NCBI RefSeq assembly: GCF_048771995.1
Contig: NC_133063.1
Span: 21,081,063-21,145,062 of the forward strand
Source: Taeniopygia guttata
Lineage: Eukaryota; Chordata; Aves; Passeriformes; Estrildidae
Direction: 5' to 3'
Length of the DNA: 64,000 nucleotides
The translations under genes and the position numbers were made by a program. A model generated the notes under the pieces. It saw only the letters and a program-made list of their open reading frames with translations. It did not search any database and was not told the origin of the DNA. Of this stretch, positions 1 through 11,665 are shown one piece after another (within the stretch, counting starts at the first letter, position 1; every line of letters starts with the position of its first letter).

Positions 1-2240
1 TAGAGTACCGTATTTCTTATAACTACCCTTTAAACCCCTTTTACCATAACCAAACTAACATGCTTAGCAATTATCAACTATTTTACAACTGTATCAAACC
101 TATTTTTAAGAACTCCCCCCTCTAATTATTTGATCAGGCTTCCAGCCTGCATCAACCTTTTAAAGTTCAGTTTCTACTTTTCTCAGTTTCTCGTACTGTT
201 CAAGCATATCTCTGGCATTCTGATTACTCTGTTCTTTTATTAAAGAATTACTTTTTTACTATTTTTCCCTTCTACATTACCTTGCAGCATGATGCTGCCT
301 TGGACAATGCTGGCTACTATCCACACTATGGAATTGTACATGACAGAAATATTACACTTACTAGTGCACTCACTGCAAAAAAGACCAATATCTTCCACCA
401 TTTACTATTTCAGGTGAACAAGTTGTCCCACCAAAGGGGGTCCATTTTTGTGTCCCACATAGATTAGTTTCCTAATATTTTGAGTAATGTTTTTAATTAC
501 ATGACTGTGGTCATCGATCTCTAGGCATTCTGAAGTATTAAATTTCCCACAGATCCCTCCTTCTGCGAGGAGGTAGCCTACTGCCAAGCAAATCTGGTAA
601 ATGACTGATCATGTTTGTTGTTGCTGCTGGTTTAAGAGATCAATAGTCAAAGTTGCTTGATTTTACATTATTTCAAGTACTGCTTGTAAATGGATGATTT
701 GATTGAGCATATACACTGGTTCTGTACCCCCAGGATCCATCTTGGGCCCAGGTAGCTGGCCCATAAGCATCGATAATCTTTTGTGGGGTCCAAATTTCAT
801 TGTTCCAATTTTGGGTTCTGCCAAATAAACTCCTTTTCTTTCTGGCCAGATCATCATATACTGGGACTCCCAAGCTTGATTTTGCATCCTTAGGCAGCAA
901 GGAAAAGGATGTTTTTATTGCTCCAACTGTGCAACTCCCAGTCCACCGTCCTAGTAACTTCACATATGCCTTATTGCCACAGATCCAAAAATAAATTTTT
1001 AGGTGCATCCCAGAAATTAGAATCTTGATTTGTTATATGTTTCCAATATTTGGATAGGGTTTCTATTGCCCTAGAATGGGTTAATATAATCTCTTAAGCA
1101 TGCAAACATTTTTACACTGTATACATGTCTACTTTTCTCATTGTATACACATCTAGTTTTTTTTTCATTGTATGCACATCTACTTTCAATTTTTTCTATT
1201 GACCAATATGAATGGGGAGTTTCTGAGATACATTTGTTGCTAGATATCTTTTACATGGCGTTTCTCATACTTTGATAGTATACATTTTTTCTTTTCTTGA
1301 TAAACACTCTTCCCCTAATATTGTTGATTTTAGCTTCCTCTCTCCTTCTTTTCTTTTGAGTACTACCATGTTTTTCTTGATGTAATCCATTCTAAAATGT
1401 CTAGGGCACCCAAACTGATACCATCCCATGGCCAAATTTCACTTAAGTGTGTCCTCCCGCACACCTAACAGTTAGTCAAATTAAATTATTTTGTAATCTT
1501 TTGCACCATATTGATAAAAAGATTCTTACCATATATTTGCCCCTCTCCATCTCTTTGTCTTTTCAATTGCACTTCTTTCTCTTTGAATGTATCCTCTAAG
1601 TTGGTATCACTTTCTTGTTCAAAACATACCCATCTTTCTTTCATAGGGCACTCTCCTAACATCCTCTGACTTGGGTTTGCAATATTTTTAGCCAGCCAAT
1701 ATATTTTATTATCCTCTTTACAGGTTGTTAACTGGGAGTGAGCAATACATTTGTGATTCATGTTTGTGTGTACTCTGATAAATAATTTACTGTATCTCCT
1801 CTATACAAGGAATAGTAACACTTCTCACAAGTGTTCCTCCACTTCCTCCAAAGTGGATGAGTAGTATGCGTGGTAGTCTGGTACGGGCTGGCCTCCTCGC
1901 CTCTTGATCCACAGGGGTTTTCTCAGTGCCCAGAGAGTTTTTCCCGGAGGTGGTACCCAGCCCAGTCTTTCTTCCCACCTCTGGTTTTCCCCTCTTCTGG
2001 AGACATTCTGCCACCATCCTTATCATACTGACTCCCTTCCCTCAATTTGGCCCCAATTAGGGCTGCAAGGAGAGTGCTCTGTGGAACAGTACTAGAAACT
2101 GAGATGTTATTCTGATTGTCAATTCTTAGCTAAACAGAACTTAAACTTATACTATAACAAACATTAACAAACTTTAAGGATATAAGGACAACAATGTAGA
2201 TGCTTCCCCCGGGGGGGTTGTGTTCAGGGTTGTGCTTCTT
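1..2240 (-). pseudogene. env: Degraded env of the class I ERV (SU and TM parts)
   Basis: The Env precursor is a membrane glycoprotein made of a surface (SU) and a transmembrane (TM) subunit. Frames on the minus strand at about 1,761-1,486 hold a cysteine-bearing SU piece ending in a CPMKERWVCFEQE-like block. At 1,008-673 lies the SU end, with a basic RKKR cleavage-type site (about 843-832), followed by TM N-terminal sequence. At 587-405 lies the TM ectodomain around CGKFNTSEC, where the residue after the last Cys is Leu. Several frame changes separate these pieces, so no full Env can be made. The membrane anchor should lie to the left of the window. It lies directly downstream of integrase, as expected for this class. 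Confidence 0.75.
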
Positions 2241-2252
2241 TCGGTGCTTTCT

Positions 2253-3298
2253 TCAGGACCCCTTCAAGTCTTTATCGTCTCTGCTGGCTATAGTCCATTC
2301 ACTTGCCTCAGCTGGAGGTTGTACCGGGCCCTTCACTCGACTTGCATGAGTCCAGCCCCACCCCTTTGTTCTTACTGCAGTATTTGTTGTAAGAAGCACC
2401 TTGAAGGGGACTTCAACGTGAGCAGTTAGTGGAGGGTTTTTCCATGATTTAATCAACACCCAGTCTCCCAGGTTAATACCATGTATTTTACAGTTCAGTG
2501 GGGAAGTCTGGGGAAGTTAACCCCTTTTCCTTAGTTCTTCTAGGGTTGTTACTGTTTCTATATATTTTTGCATTGTCCTCCTCCCTTCTAGATGTTCTCC
2601 AATACTGTAAGAGGTTAGCAAGAAAGGCAGCCCAAACATTTGGTAAGGTGAGACCCCTGAATCTGTTCTGGGTCTTGTTCTTATTCATAAGAGGGCTAGT
2701 GGTAAACATTTGAACCAATTCCATTGGGTTTCTAAGACCAATTTTGTTAAGGTATTATTTAAGGTTTGATTCACCCTCTTAACCCTGCCAGAACTTTCAA
2801 AGTGTCAAGGGGTTTGTAACTCCCACTTTATTCCCAGGGTCCTAATGACTTGTTGCAGAACACTGGATGTAAAGTGGGGTCTGAATCAATAATATTTACT
2901 AGCCTGTATCTCAGAATAATTTCTTCCAAGAGCACTTTTGTCACAATTTGGACTGTCTCCTTTCTCATGGGGAATGCTTCAGCCCAGTATGTGAGAGGGT
3001 CAGCTATGACCAATATGTGTTTATACCCTTGGGCTGGAGCTAATTCAGTAAAATCAACCTGAATACTCTGGAAAGGTCTTATGGCTAATTCCCCCCGTCC
3101 TGGAGTGGTTTTTCGCCTCACCTTTTTGTTTACTTTTTGACAGGTCAAACATTCTCCTGTGATGGATCTGGCTATTTCATATATTCCAAGTCCCATGTAA
3201 TATTTCAGGAAATGATCACATATTCCTTGTGTTCCTCAGTGAGTTAATCAGTGTATCTCTTCCATCACTTTCTTGGTTATTATTTGGTTGAATATTTG
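2253..3298 (-). pseudogene. pol: Integrase region of class I ERV pol
   Basis: Integrase inserts viral DNA into host DNA. The minus frame 3,196-2,828 starts in the N-terminal zinc-binding domain (the ECLTCQK Cys pair) and runs into the catalytic core (VDFTEL, then VIADPLTYWAEAF). The second acidic position reads DSDP, not the usual DNGP-type context. The C-terminal DNA-binding domain is recognisable at 2,459-2,253 (PFKVLLTTNTAV, then RVKGP). The stretch between them (2,724-2,488) is shifted in frame. It continues directly from RNase H upstream. It is inactive as it stands because of the frame breaks. Confidence 0.75.
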
Positions 3299-4114
3299 TC
3301 ATCCATCTGGGGTCCACCACTTTCCATCCTCTGTTTTTACCCCTCCCTTTTTTTCTATTTCTTTTAGCTCCTTGTCATTGAAAATTGGTACCCCCTCTTT
3401 CCTTATTTTTCCCTGGACATCTTTTACCTTTAGGACTATGATTGGGTCCCCCATTTCTAAGGCTGCTTCTTTAGCTGCCAGGTCTGCTAATTTGTTTCCT
3501 TGGATTGCAGGGGTATCCCCTTTTTGGTGGCCTTTAATATGGACTATAGCAATTTCTTTTGGTCTTTTGAGGGATTCACGTACTTCCCTGATCAGACTGT
3601 CATGTGCCAGATTTTTCCCTTTTGAGTTAAGGTATCCCCTCTCTTGCCAGACTTTTCCAAAGGTATGAGATATCCCAAAGGCATATTGAGAATCTGTGTA
3701 GATTGTCCCTGTATCATCTACTAATAAATCTAAACCTCTCTTTAGGGTATATATCTCGCAACTTTGTGTAGACCAATTAGAGGGTAATTTCCCTTTTTCT
3801 TTTATTTCCCCTGCTTCAATGATGGTATATCCTAAAGCCCTTTTTCCCATTACAGCTTGAGAGGATCCATCTATATACAGGACCCTTCCATATTGTAAGG
3901 GGTCTTCTTCTAGGTCCTCTCTTACTTTTGTTTGTATCTCAATCAGCTCTATATAATTATGTTCTATATTTTCCATTGGTTCCCCGGTTAAGAATTGAGC
4001 AGGATTTAAACATTTTGAGGTGACAATCTCTAGATTCTCTATATTCATCAGGGTTATTTCATACCTCAGGATTCGGCTGTCTGTTAGCCACTGAGGAGAT
4101 TTTTGGCTTAACAT
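3299..4114 (-). pseudogene. pol: RNase H and tether domain of class I ERV pol, open for 271 codons
   Basis: RNase H degrades RNA in RNA-DNA hybrids during reverse transcription. This frame is open for 271 codons and keeps the four acidic positions of the fold in order: Asp in YIDGSS, Glu in SCEIYTL, Asp in YTDSQYA and Asp in GNKLADLA. The His of HIKGHQKG also fits. The first 90 or so residues are the connection region following RT, and the end (KWWTPDG) leads into the integrase N-terminus. It is the best preserved part of this provirus. The lack of its own start is expected, since it is normally part of a Gag-Pol polyprotein. Confidence 0.85.
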
Positions 4115-5400
4115 TGTCCTCAGGTTGTGGGGTGTGTGTACTCAAATCCACCCATTGAATGTAAGCTTTAGAGTGTCCTCTAATAAGGTAGCTGTGGCTG
4201 CCACAGCTTGAATACAGGCTGGCCACCCTCTTGGAACCAGATCCAAACATTTGGACAGATAAGCCACTGGCTTCCTGCTTTCCCCCAGTCTTGGGTTATT
4301 ACCGTATATGTGATGCCTTCATTAATATCAACAAACAGATCAAATGGTTTTCTTAAGGTAGGCAGATTCAAAACTGAGGCTTTCGTCAGTCAAGCCTTTA
4401 CGTCTTGGAACCATTCGGTATCCTCCATAGTCCAGGCTACAGGTTCTGTTCTTATTAATTTTTCATACAAAAATATTACAGTTTGAGTATACTGACCAAT
4501 CCATAATTTACAATAGCCCATTAGACCTAATAGCTTTCTAACATCTCTTTTAGTCTTGGGTGGTGGATTTGACCCTATAACTCTTTCAGGACTGAGCTTT
4601 TTGTACCCTTTTCCAATTAGATGTCCTAGATATTTTACTTCTTCTTCTACAAATCGGAGATTTTTTCTTTGCTATTTTTAATACTTTTTCTCTGATACTT
4701 TAGTCCTTTTTCTCCCAGGAAATTTAGTACGCTTATACTGGCCTGTTGGACTTGTTTTTGATCTTTGCCAGATATTAGTAGGTCATCCACATATTGTAGA
4801 ATTTGTATTTCTTTCCCAGGTACAAAGGACTTTAAAATATCCTCTAAGACTCATCTGAATAGGTTAGGAGACTCTGTGAGTCCCTGTGTGAGGCAGGTCC
4901 ACCTAATTTGTTCTTTACGTTTGCAGTCTAGGTCTTCCCATTCTAAGGCAAACCAATTCCTGCTCCCCGCTTCTAACAGACAGGCTCAGAAAGCATCTTT
5001 CAAATCTATTTCTGAGAACCATGCATGTTCTCATGGAATTTGATTGAGAAGAGTATATGGATTTGATACTATTTGATATCTGGAAGTAGTTAATTTGTTA
5101 ATTTCCCTCAAATCCTGCACCAATTGATAGGCTCCATCAGCCTTTTTGACAGCTAGAATTGGTCTGTTATGTGGTAACATGGTTCTAGTATGCCTTCTTC
5201 CAAGTGTCCCTGTTTCGCAGGTGTTAGTTCTCTCTGGCCTTCAGGGGAGATGGGATATGGTTTTATTTAACAGGGAGAATTCTTGACTGCATTTCTTAAT
5301 TTGTGGGATATTTAATAACCCTCGCCCTCCTCCTTCTGCCCAGACTATTGGGTTAATTTCTCCCATATCCCATTCAGTTAATAACATTATTTCAGGTACC
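4115..5400 (-). pseudogene. pol: Reverse transcriptase region of class I ERV pol
   Basis: Minus-strand translation in several frames gives the RT palm and fingers. The motif A block EIDLKDAF carries the first catalytic Asp. The YVDDLLISG block follows, with YVDD encoded at 4,793-4,782 and therefore intact. Upstream sits VQDLREINK, and downstream the connection segment PFDLFVD lies near 4,340. Several stops and shifts are scattered through the region, so it is a broken copy. It lies between protease and RNase H. The YVDD form (rather than YMDD) matches gammaretrovirus-like elements and differs from the YMDD of the class II copies in this window. Confidence 0.8.
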
Positions 5401-5404
5401 ATCC

Positions 5405-5700
5405 TCCACTCCTTTGGCACTACTCCAATTCCATCTTTACTTGCAGGTCCTGCCCCAATAAGTTATGACCTAGTTTCGGGATATAAAGGAAATCAGCCCC
5501 GCATTCCTTTGAGTTGCCTTTTCTAATGATGCTCTTTATAACCTGGGCTCCAAACGGTTCCCCTTTCACTCCCTGCACTTGGCAGACCTTTTTGCTTACC
5601 TGAGCCCCTCTGGGGAGCTTCATCACACAGGATTAATCAGCACTTGCATCCACCAAAAAATAATATTTTTCACTCTGGGGGCCAGTTTCTAAGTTTAGCA
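5405..5700 (-). pseudogene. pro: Protease of class I ERV with altered active-site motif
   Basis: Retroviral protease is a dimeric aspartyl enzyme that cuts Gag and Pol. The minus frame at about 5,690-5,640 reads YYFLVDASAD, at the place where the family has Asp-Thr-Gly. The catalytic Asp is kept but the next two residues are Ala-Ser. The remainder, 5,626-5,420, is open and ends in LGHNLLGQDL, the conserved C-terminal helix. A stop near 5,632 separates the two pieces. It sits directly upstream of RT. Loss of the Gly of the motif would be expected to abolish activity. Confidence 0.7.
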
Positions 5701-5829
5701 GGGGCTCTATCTGGTGTCGGATCTCATCCCCCAGAGCGTAGAGCCCCTGACACTCCTAATCAGCATTTCATCTCAGAATCTTTTCTAGCGTGTCCTGTTC
5801 TTTTTCAATTGCTTCATCCATTTGTAATT

Positions 5830-7468
5830 TTTTACAGGGCCACTTAATGTGCCCTTTTCTGCCAGAGTAATATCAATACACATCATCTAATGGTGTTTTT
5901 TAGCATTTTCCCAGCTTCCCTTTATTTTCTGCTCCCCCTCTTGCCTCCCCTCTTCCCATTTCTACACTTTCTCTTGCTACTGTCACCATAATTTTTGCTT
6001 TTGTTCTGTTCTGCTCCTCATGTCTCCTTAAATTAATTTTCAGAGCTTCCCTTAACAGATAGTTAATTCCCCTCTCTTGCCAGTCTTCCAATTTTTCTAA
6101 TTTCCATCTAATATCAGACCAAGCTTTGGTAACAAAGTATACTTTTAATACTACTCAGTCCTCTGCTCCATCAGGATCAGTGTTGGAATGTAACTGAAAA
6201 TTTCATTTTAATTGATTTAGCCATGCCCCCAGGTACTCATCCTTTTCCTGACTCCCATCAAATGCCAGTTTGGTATTGCTGCTTTTGGGTACAGATTCTA
6301 TTATGCCTCTTATAATTAGGGTCCTGTGGCCTTGCATATTTCTCTGGCTCTCTTCCTGGTTGGGGTTCCAATTTGGGTCCACTACAGGAAGTTTTTCTCA
6401 CCTGCAGATCCAGTATGATTTTCCTTCTCCCAGATCTTTATTCCTGCTGACCTTATGAGGCGTATCTCCTCTGAGGATAAGAGGATGTTCATAATAGAAT
6501 GCAGTTCCCCCCAGGTATATACATTGCGATACAGAAACGGATCTATTTGCTGTGCTGTGCCAACTGGGTCTTCTACTAAACTAACCAGCTCCTTTTTAAA
6601 TATTCTTACTTCAGAAGCTGTCAGGGGTGCATTTACAAAATCTATTCCTCCCACCTCCCCACCTAGTAGAACCTCCCTCAGAGGAAACAGCCTGTCAGGA
6701 TTTACCTTTGGCGTTACACCGCTTTTTGATCTGGTATTACAGAAAGGGCCAGCATCCAAAGGGTGGTATGACTGCCTTAGTAATTCTTTGTTATCATTTT
6801 GGGAGGGTTCAGTTGTTAGGTTAGAGGATTTATCCAGAGTTTTTTTCTCAGAGAAAGGTGCAGGTTAGTGGGGGTAGGAGGCAGTGGGGAAAAAGCATCA
6901 AGGAGTGGATATATATATGAGGGAGTGGGGTTGTCGGAAGGGGTAAAAATGATGTGGAGATTTCCTGGAGAGACAGAGGAGAGGCAGGGATCATTGGAGG
7001 GAATAAAGGTAGGTTTTGAGAAGCAGGAGGCTGAGTGTTAAGTGAGGGTTTGGCTTGATAGTTTGGAGGAAGAGTTGGTGGGGCTACATAATCAAAGGGA
7101 TCCCACTTCCATTGAATAACACCCTCATTTTCTTTATTCTTTTCCTCTGATTTCAGCTCTTTATCCTTTCTTAGTTTGTATACCTTAGAATCTCCTTCTA
7201 AGAATTTGACACAGCAAGTAACAAACTCTACTTCTTCTGAATTAGGGTTTTCTTGGTTACACACTTGATATAATAATTACATAACCACTTATCATAACCA
7301 GTTCCATACCAGGGCCACTTTAAGGAATTTTGTTGTAATTTCATCTTTGGCCAATGTTCCACACAATAATAAACCATCCTTACTATCATCAAGGGGTCTT
7401 CCAGGAGGAATATTCTTATTCTTTTTCCTTGGTCTCCCTCCTCATCTATTGTGGGTCTGACCCAGCAT
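5830..7468 (-). pseudogene. gag: Gag of class I ERV (MA, proline-rich, CA, NC remnants)
   Basis: Gag builds the virus particle. The probable start ATG is at 7,468-7,466, followed by Leu-Gly-Gln-Thr, close to a myristoylated MA start, but a stop follows within ten codons. The frame 7,264-6,848 is the MA end (QWKWDPFDYVAPPTLPP) and a proline-rich stretch. The frame 6,759-6,382 is capsid (PLREVLLGGEVGG, then YTWGELHSIMN). Capsid continues past 6,091-5,900. NC near 5,895-5,840 should hold a single CCHC knuckle, but the first Cys is a stop and the second is Ser; GRKGHIKWPC is still readable. Broken in several places. Confidence 0.75.
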
Positions 7469-7929
7469 GACTTTTAGTTACTATTAGCTTTCAGGCTTGT
7501 AAATAAAAATGCTTACTGTTATCGGCCCTTTTAAAAGTTCTGGTTTATTCTTTTTTTTTCTTTTTTTTTTTTTTTTAACTTAAGAGAGAGAAGATCTCCT
7601 TCTAATCTCTTTCTGTTTATGCAGAAAGGTCTCCTTGCAACAATGGACTTTGGTGCCCCTGGGCATTCTTCTCTGGTGTTCTTATTTAAGGAGCACTCAC
7701 TCTTTGTCACTCACACACACACATTCATTCACACCCTCAGGCCTGTTCATTCATACTTCTCGACTTCTGCTTAGATGTCTGCCCATGGAAAGGTGATACT
7801 TACTGGCTAGCATCCCACTAGGCTGTGCCTCACATGTGCCTCAGGCCTTTTTCCCGGATTCTGATGCAAGGTCCCTCCATGGAGGATAGGTGGCTGTCCT
7901 GTCCTCCAGTCTCAGTTGGGTGATGTTGT

Positions 7930-7951
7930 ATCCCCGACGAGCGAGTCCCCA
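7930..7951 (-). other. Primer binding site, proline-tRNA type, with a 4-bp duplication
   Basis: Read on the minus strand the site is TGGGGACTCG, CTCG, TCGGGGAT. Leaving out the repeated CTCG, the remainder matches the proline-tRNA primer site of gammaretroviruses at 16 of 18 positions. It lies just inside the LTR and upstream of gag, where a primer site belongs. The duplication would disrupt primer pairing. Confidence 0.6.
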
Positions 7952-8360
7952 GCCGTTAAAAACATGACCACACTCCTGGCACTAAAAGTGATTTCAGCAA
8001 TTATTATAAAAATAATAATAATAATAATAAAAAAAAGAAAGGCCTAAAGCATGGGGCCCCACAGTTTGAGCAGGAGTGTTCCTGTCGAGGATGCTGTAGT
8101 GCCAAACTGAGTCTTCTTCCTTTCTTGAGCAGCGATGTCCCGAGTGTTCCAGGGGAGCAACACAGGTTCACTGGGTCAGAAGCCCCCTTTTTATTCTGGC
8201 TTTTTTTTTTTTTCCTTTGGATTGGTTTCTGTCTTCATTTGCATTAAGGTTTAAGGCACTTGATTGGCCCATTACAGTTCTGTCCAGGCTGACTTGTTTC
8301 ACTTGTGGGGGGTGATGCACTTCAGTTAGGTGTAATATGGGACATATTAGGTGTAATATG
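7952..8360 (-). repeat. 5' LTR of the class I ERV (approximate borders)
   Basis: On the minus strand this block sits directly upstream of the primer site. It has two CCAAT-type boxes (near 8,263 and 8,227) and an AATAAAAAGG TATA-like box near 8,195, the order expected of U3. An AAT microsatellite (about 8,009-8,031) lies in the U5 part. Canonical TG and CA ends are not clear, and the outer end near 8,360 is a guess from a short repeated TAGGTGTAATATG. Confidence 0.45.
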
Positions 8361-9665
8361 ACTGCCCTTTCCTACGCTCCTTGAAAACTCTCTTCTGCTG
8401 AGTTCCAGGACATCGAGGGTCTGTCTGTAAGACCCTCTTTGGCTTTGGAGCTGCCTTCGTCTTCATTGTCTATTTTTTCAGTTTGGTGGCAGCATATGGG
8501 CTTGCCTACTTTCATAGCAGCCTTTAGTCACTTCTCATAAGATCACAGTACTAGATAAGAGCATCGCTCTGTGTGTTGAAGATCTCTGACCTGGTATGCC
8601 TACTAAAGTGGTGTAACTCTCCCTGTAAGACCACACATCTATAAGAAAGAAGAAACTCTATATTGTTCAGTTCTTCTTATCCCAAATTATATTTTCTCAT
8701 TCCAGGTATACACAGCTCTACGTTTCCAAGCTAGTCTGTTTTATTGTCCAGCTCCAGATCACTTCTTGTTTCCTCTGTAGGCTGACAACCTTGTGTTGAC
8801 TGAATCTAGATTTCCCATCTGTATTAAAATTGTGCCAATATGGGGAACAAAGGCATTCAATTGTTTTGTGAAACAGCCCTGTGATTACATTGGCATTACA
8901 TTTTGCACTTAATTGCAGCTGCAACAGCCTCTCTTAAACAAAGATGCCCAAAAGCTGTAAAAAAAACCCCTACTTCCATTCGAAGTCCACTCAAGTACCC
9001 AGTGAACAGCTTTTTCCTTCTAAATCTCATCTTTGAAAATAATGAAAGAAAAAAAAAATCTTGCTGAAGGTTTACCTAGAATATGCCCCCACCTTCATTT
9101 TTTTTTCCCCTGGTTTCTGCATATTCTTTAGGTCATCAGTAAGCAAAACAGATCATGCTAAGTATCATGGACACAAGTGTCCCATGATATCATATTTCTT
9201 GAGCTATATTTTTTTGATTTTTGCTGACAATTTCTCCTAGTTGCTATGAAAGCAGATGGTGCTTTCTGCTAGAATTCCACCATTCCTGTCTTCTCTTACT
9301 TTCACCTTTAACCTTTTACAAACTCTCATGAACCACTGACATTTTAATGTTTATCCAGTAAAGAACCTTCTAAGAAAGGAATTTTCTCAAAAGTGTAATA
9401 GAGCTTATTTCTCCAAACTCTTAAAGCAAATAATTCTCTGCAAAGAAAAGAAGCACTTTGTACCCCATAGGAAATAAGAAAGCTGCTCATTATATTAAGA
9501 ATTCTGCATCTTAGCTGAACATGCAAAACAAAGTTGAGTAAAGAATGATGTGAGTAAACACTGAGGGGACCTCAGTGCCAGGAAACCTTGATGTATTGTG
9601 CTATTAGAGGAGAAAAGACTCAGAATGGACCTGGAGAAGATATGGAGAAGCTATTATTTAAGATA
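8361..9665. other. Intergenic, no gene seen
   Basis: This is AT-rich unique-looking sequence with no reading frame that resembles a known protein. There are short T and A runs only. Confidence 0.6.
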
Positions 9666-10060
9666 TTGATGTATATTTAGGCATTATCAATTCTGATTAT
9701 GTGGGACAAATTCATACTATGGTATCTGTTAGTGATCCTCCTGTTACAATTCAAAAAGGAATTTGTATTATTAAACATGTTCTTTTTGTGAGTCATGTTC
9801 CAATTGCAGTGAATCAGAGTCATGGTACAGGAGGTCTTGGATCTACAGGACTATCTCAAGTATTTAGTACTCAAAAAGTGACAGATCAACGCCTGGAAAA
9901 TGAATGCATTATTACAGCCAAGGGACATCATACAGAGACCACAATAATAACAGGTTTGATTAACATGGGAGCAGAATGAACTATAACTTCACTACTTTTT
10001 TGGCCTCAATCATGGCCTCTCACTCAAGCAGGTTTTGGAATCATGGGGCTGAATGGCTCT

Positions 10061-10101
<41 letters not shown>

Positions 10102-11020
10102 TAATATCATTATCAAGGGCTGCAGATGTCAGAAAATCTTAGGCCATGATCCTGTAACTATTGTGATGTCTGTATAATAACAGTATTTTTAATGGGTTTT
10201 TCAAAATAATCATAAATTGCAATCTGCTTTATCTTATTTTATGGGTTAAATAATGTATCATTTACCTTCTCATCCTATTTTGACTTTGACTAGGGGCATC
10301 CCTTTTTAGGGGAAACAAATTTGTTCTCCTGTTCCAGTGGAAGGTACAACAGTTTTTACAGATGGATTGGGGAAAAACTGGAAAAGCTGCTGTACCTTGG
10401 AACAAGGATGATTGTTAGAAATATGAATTCATGATTCAACAAGGGTATCCTTAATTGGTCAATGTGGATTCCCTTGTGGCTGCTTTGGCAGTAAAAATGG
10501 TACCTAATGTGTTATTTCATCAATTTTTTTCACCAAGGTGCTTAGGCACTATGACAATAATTTAAGTTGTCACAAAGTGAAGAAAAATCAATTATTTCTT
10601 TTTGTCCTGATTGGCATATGACTCATATTTCATAATATTATAGTACAAATCCTAGATACCTACTCCCTTTGTAAGAATGGCAAGAAGATACTATAAAAAT
10701 GCATGAGTTTGGCCATTTAAAGTCTGTTTATGTTTTGACATCTTTGCTCATGACATGGGTTTCATTTGCATTGGCAGGTGAAGCAGCTTGGGCAGCTTGA
10801 CATTATTCATCATTTTTCCATACCTTTTCTATTATAGGTGTTTCATCACAAATAAAGATGGATAATGGCTTGGCATATATTTCACAAAAATGGCAGAAGT
10901 TTCTCTGTGCCTGGGGTGTTGATCATTCTTCATGTTTCAATAAGCCAAGCAATTTTTTTAACATGCTCATGGTGTTTTGAAGAGTCAGGTTTAAAAACAA
11001 AATGGGAGAATGTATAGGGA
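9666..11020 (+). mobile_element. pol: Class II ERV relic: dUTPase, protease, connection, RNase H, integrase; RT deleted
   Basis: The + strand begins in a dUTPase domain (GIINSDYVGQIHTMV near 9,690). It passes into protease, where LINMGAE stands in place of the Asp-Thr-Gly-Ala-Asp motif near 9,960 and is followed at once by a stop. After an AT microsatellite (10,065-10,103) the next recognisable protein is the RT connection (LQSALSYF, then HLPSHP near 10,220-10,290). The whole RT palm is therefore missing and the deletion coincides with the AT tract. RNase H follows (TVFTDGLGKTGKA near 10,350) and then integrase (KMDNGLAYISQKW near 10,860). Only the protease frame (9,701-9,979) is open. The dUTPase next to protease marks a betaretrovirus-like family. 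Confidence 0.75.
10065..10103. repeat. AT dinucleotide microsatellite
   Basis: About 16 AT units followed by an interrupted TATAATATATA tail. It lies exactly where the RT part of the surrounding ERV relic is missing. Confidence 0.9.
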
Positions 11021-11640
11021 GTCACCTTAAGTGAGATTAGATAAAGTTGTTTATATGTAGAACTTTTTACATACTTTACCTGATTTACAATTGTCTCCTA
11101 TATTCCGTAAATTTTCTTCTTTGAATTCTAAATAGTCAAAATGTGTCTGTGTAGTTATCCAAATGGACTTCACCTTATCTCTGAATGCTAAATATATTAG
11201 GCCTATCAGCAACACTTGGTTATTACCTAGAGGAAAATCAAACTCTTCAAAAGCTGGTGGGGTAGGCACAAAGAACTGGTTGAAACTGGGAGAAAACTTC
11301 CCCCACTGTCATTTCCTCACAGTAGGTACCATTCTTAAATTAATTCCAAAAACATACACTTAGTCTGTAATAGCCAGGTATCTATGTGCCTATCTTCCAC
11401 TGGAAGTTAAAAATCCACAAATTCCTCAGTTTATCAAGCCATAAAACAAAATTCATAACAGCCACACTAGCCTTAGTTAAAGGACCCATATTTAGATAAG
11501 GGGCTGCAAATGGGAGAAATATAGCCATGACCAGGTGCCACCCAAACCAGGGTAAGCTAGACCATATGGTTACACCTAACAAGGTTTCTATATCCAGCAC
11601 ACAAAAAATTAGGTTATTCAAGAATTGTTACTCCTTTGTT
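11021..11640. other. Unassigned stretch between two ERV pieces
   Basis: Frames of 60 to 80 codons exist on both strands but none resembles a protein I recognise. Position suggests ERV-derived sequence (env of the left relic or leader of the right LTR), without direct support. Confidence 0.3.
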
Positions 11641-11665
11641 ACTCTTTTTCTCTCAATATCCTTGG

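Larger units (their letters stand above)
1..8360 (-). mobile_element. Class I (gammaretrovirus-like) ERV, minus strand, cut by window edge
   Basis: Read on the minus strand the order is LTR, primer site, gag, protease, RT, RNase H, integrase, env, which is the layout of a complete simple retrovirus. The 3' end, including the last part of env and the 3' LTR, lies beyond base 1. Gag starts with a GQT-type N-terminus and has one zinc-knuckle position, RT carries YVDD, and Env has the gamma-type TM layout; these together point to class I rather than class II. Every gene carries stops or frameshifts, but RNase H and parts of integrase and gag remain open for 100 to 270 codons. This suggests moderate age. 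Order and family are well supported; the exact subfamily and the outer LTR border are not. Confidence 0.85.
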
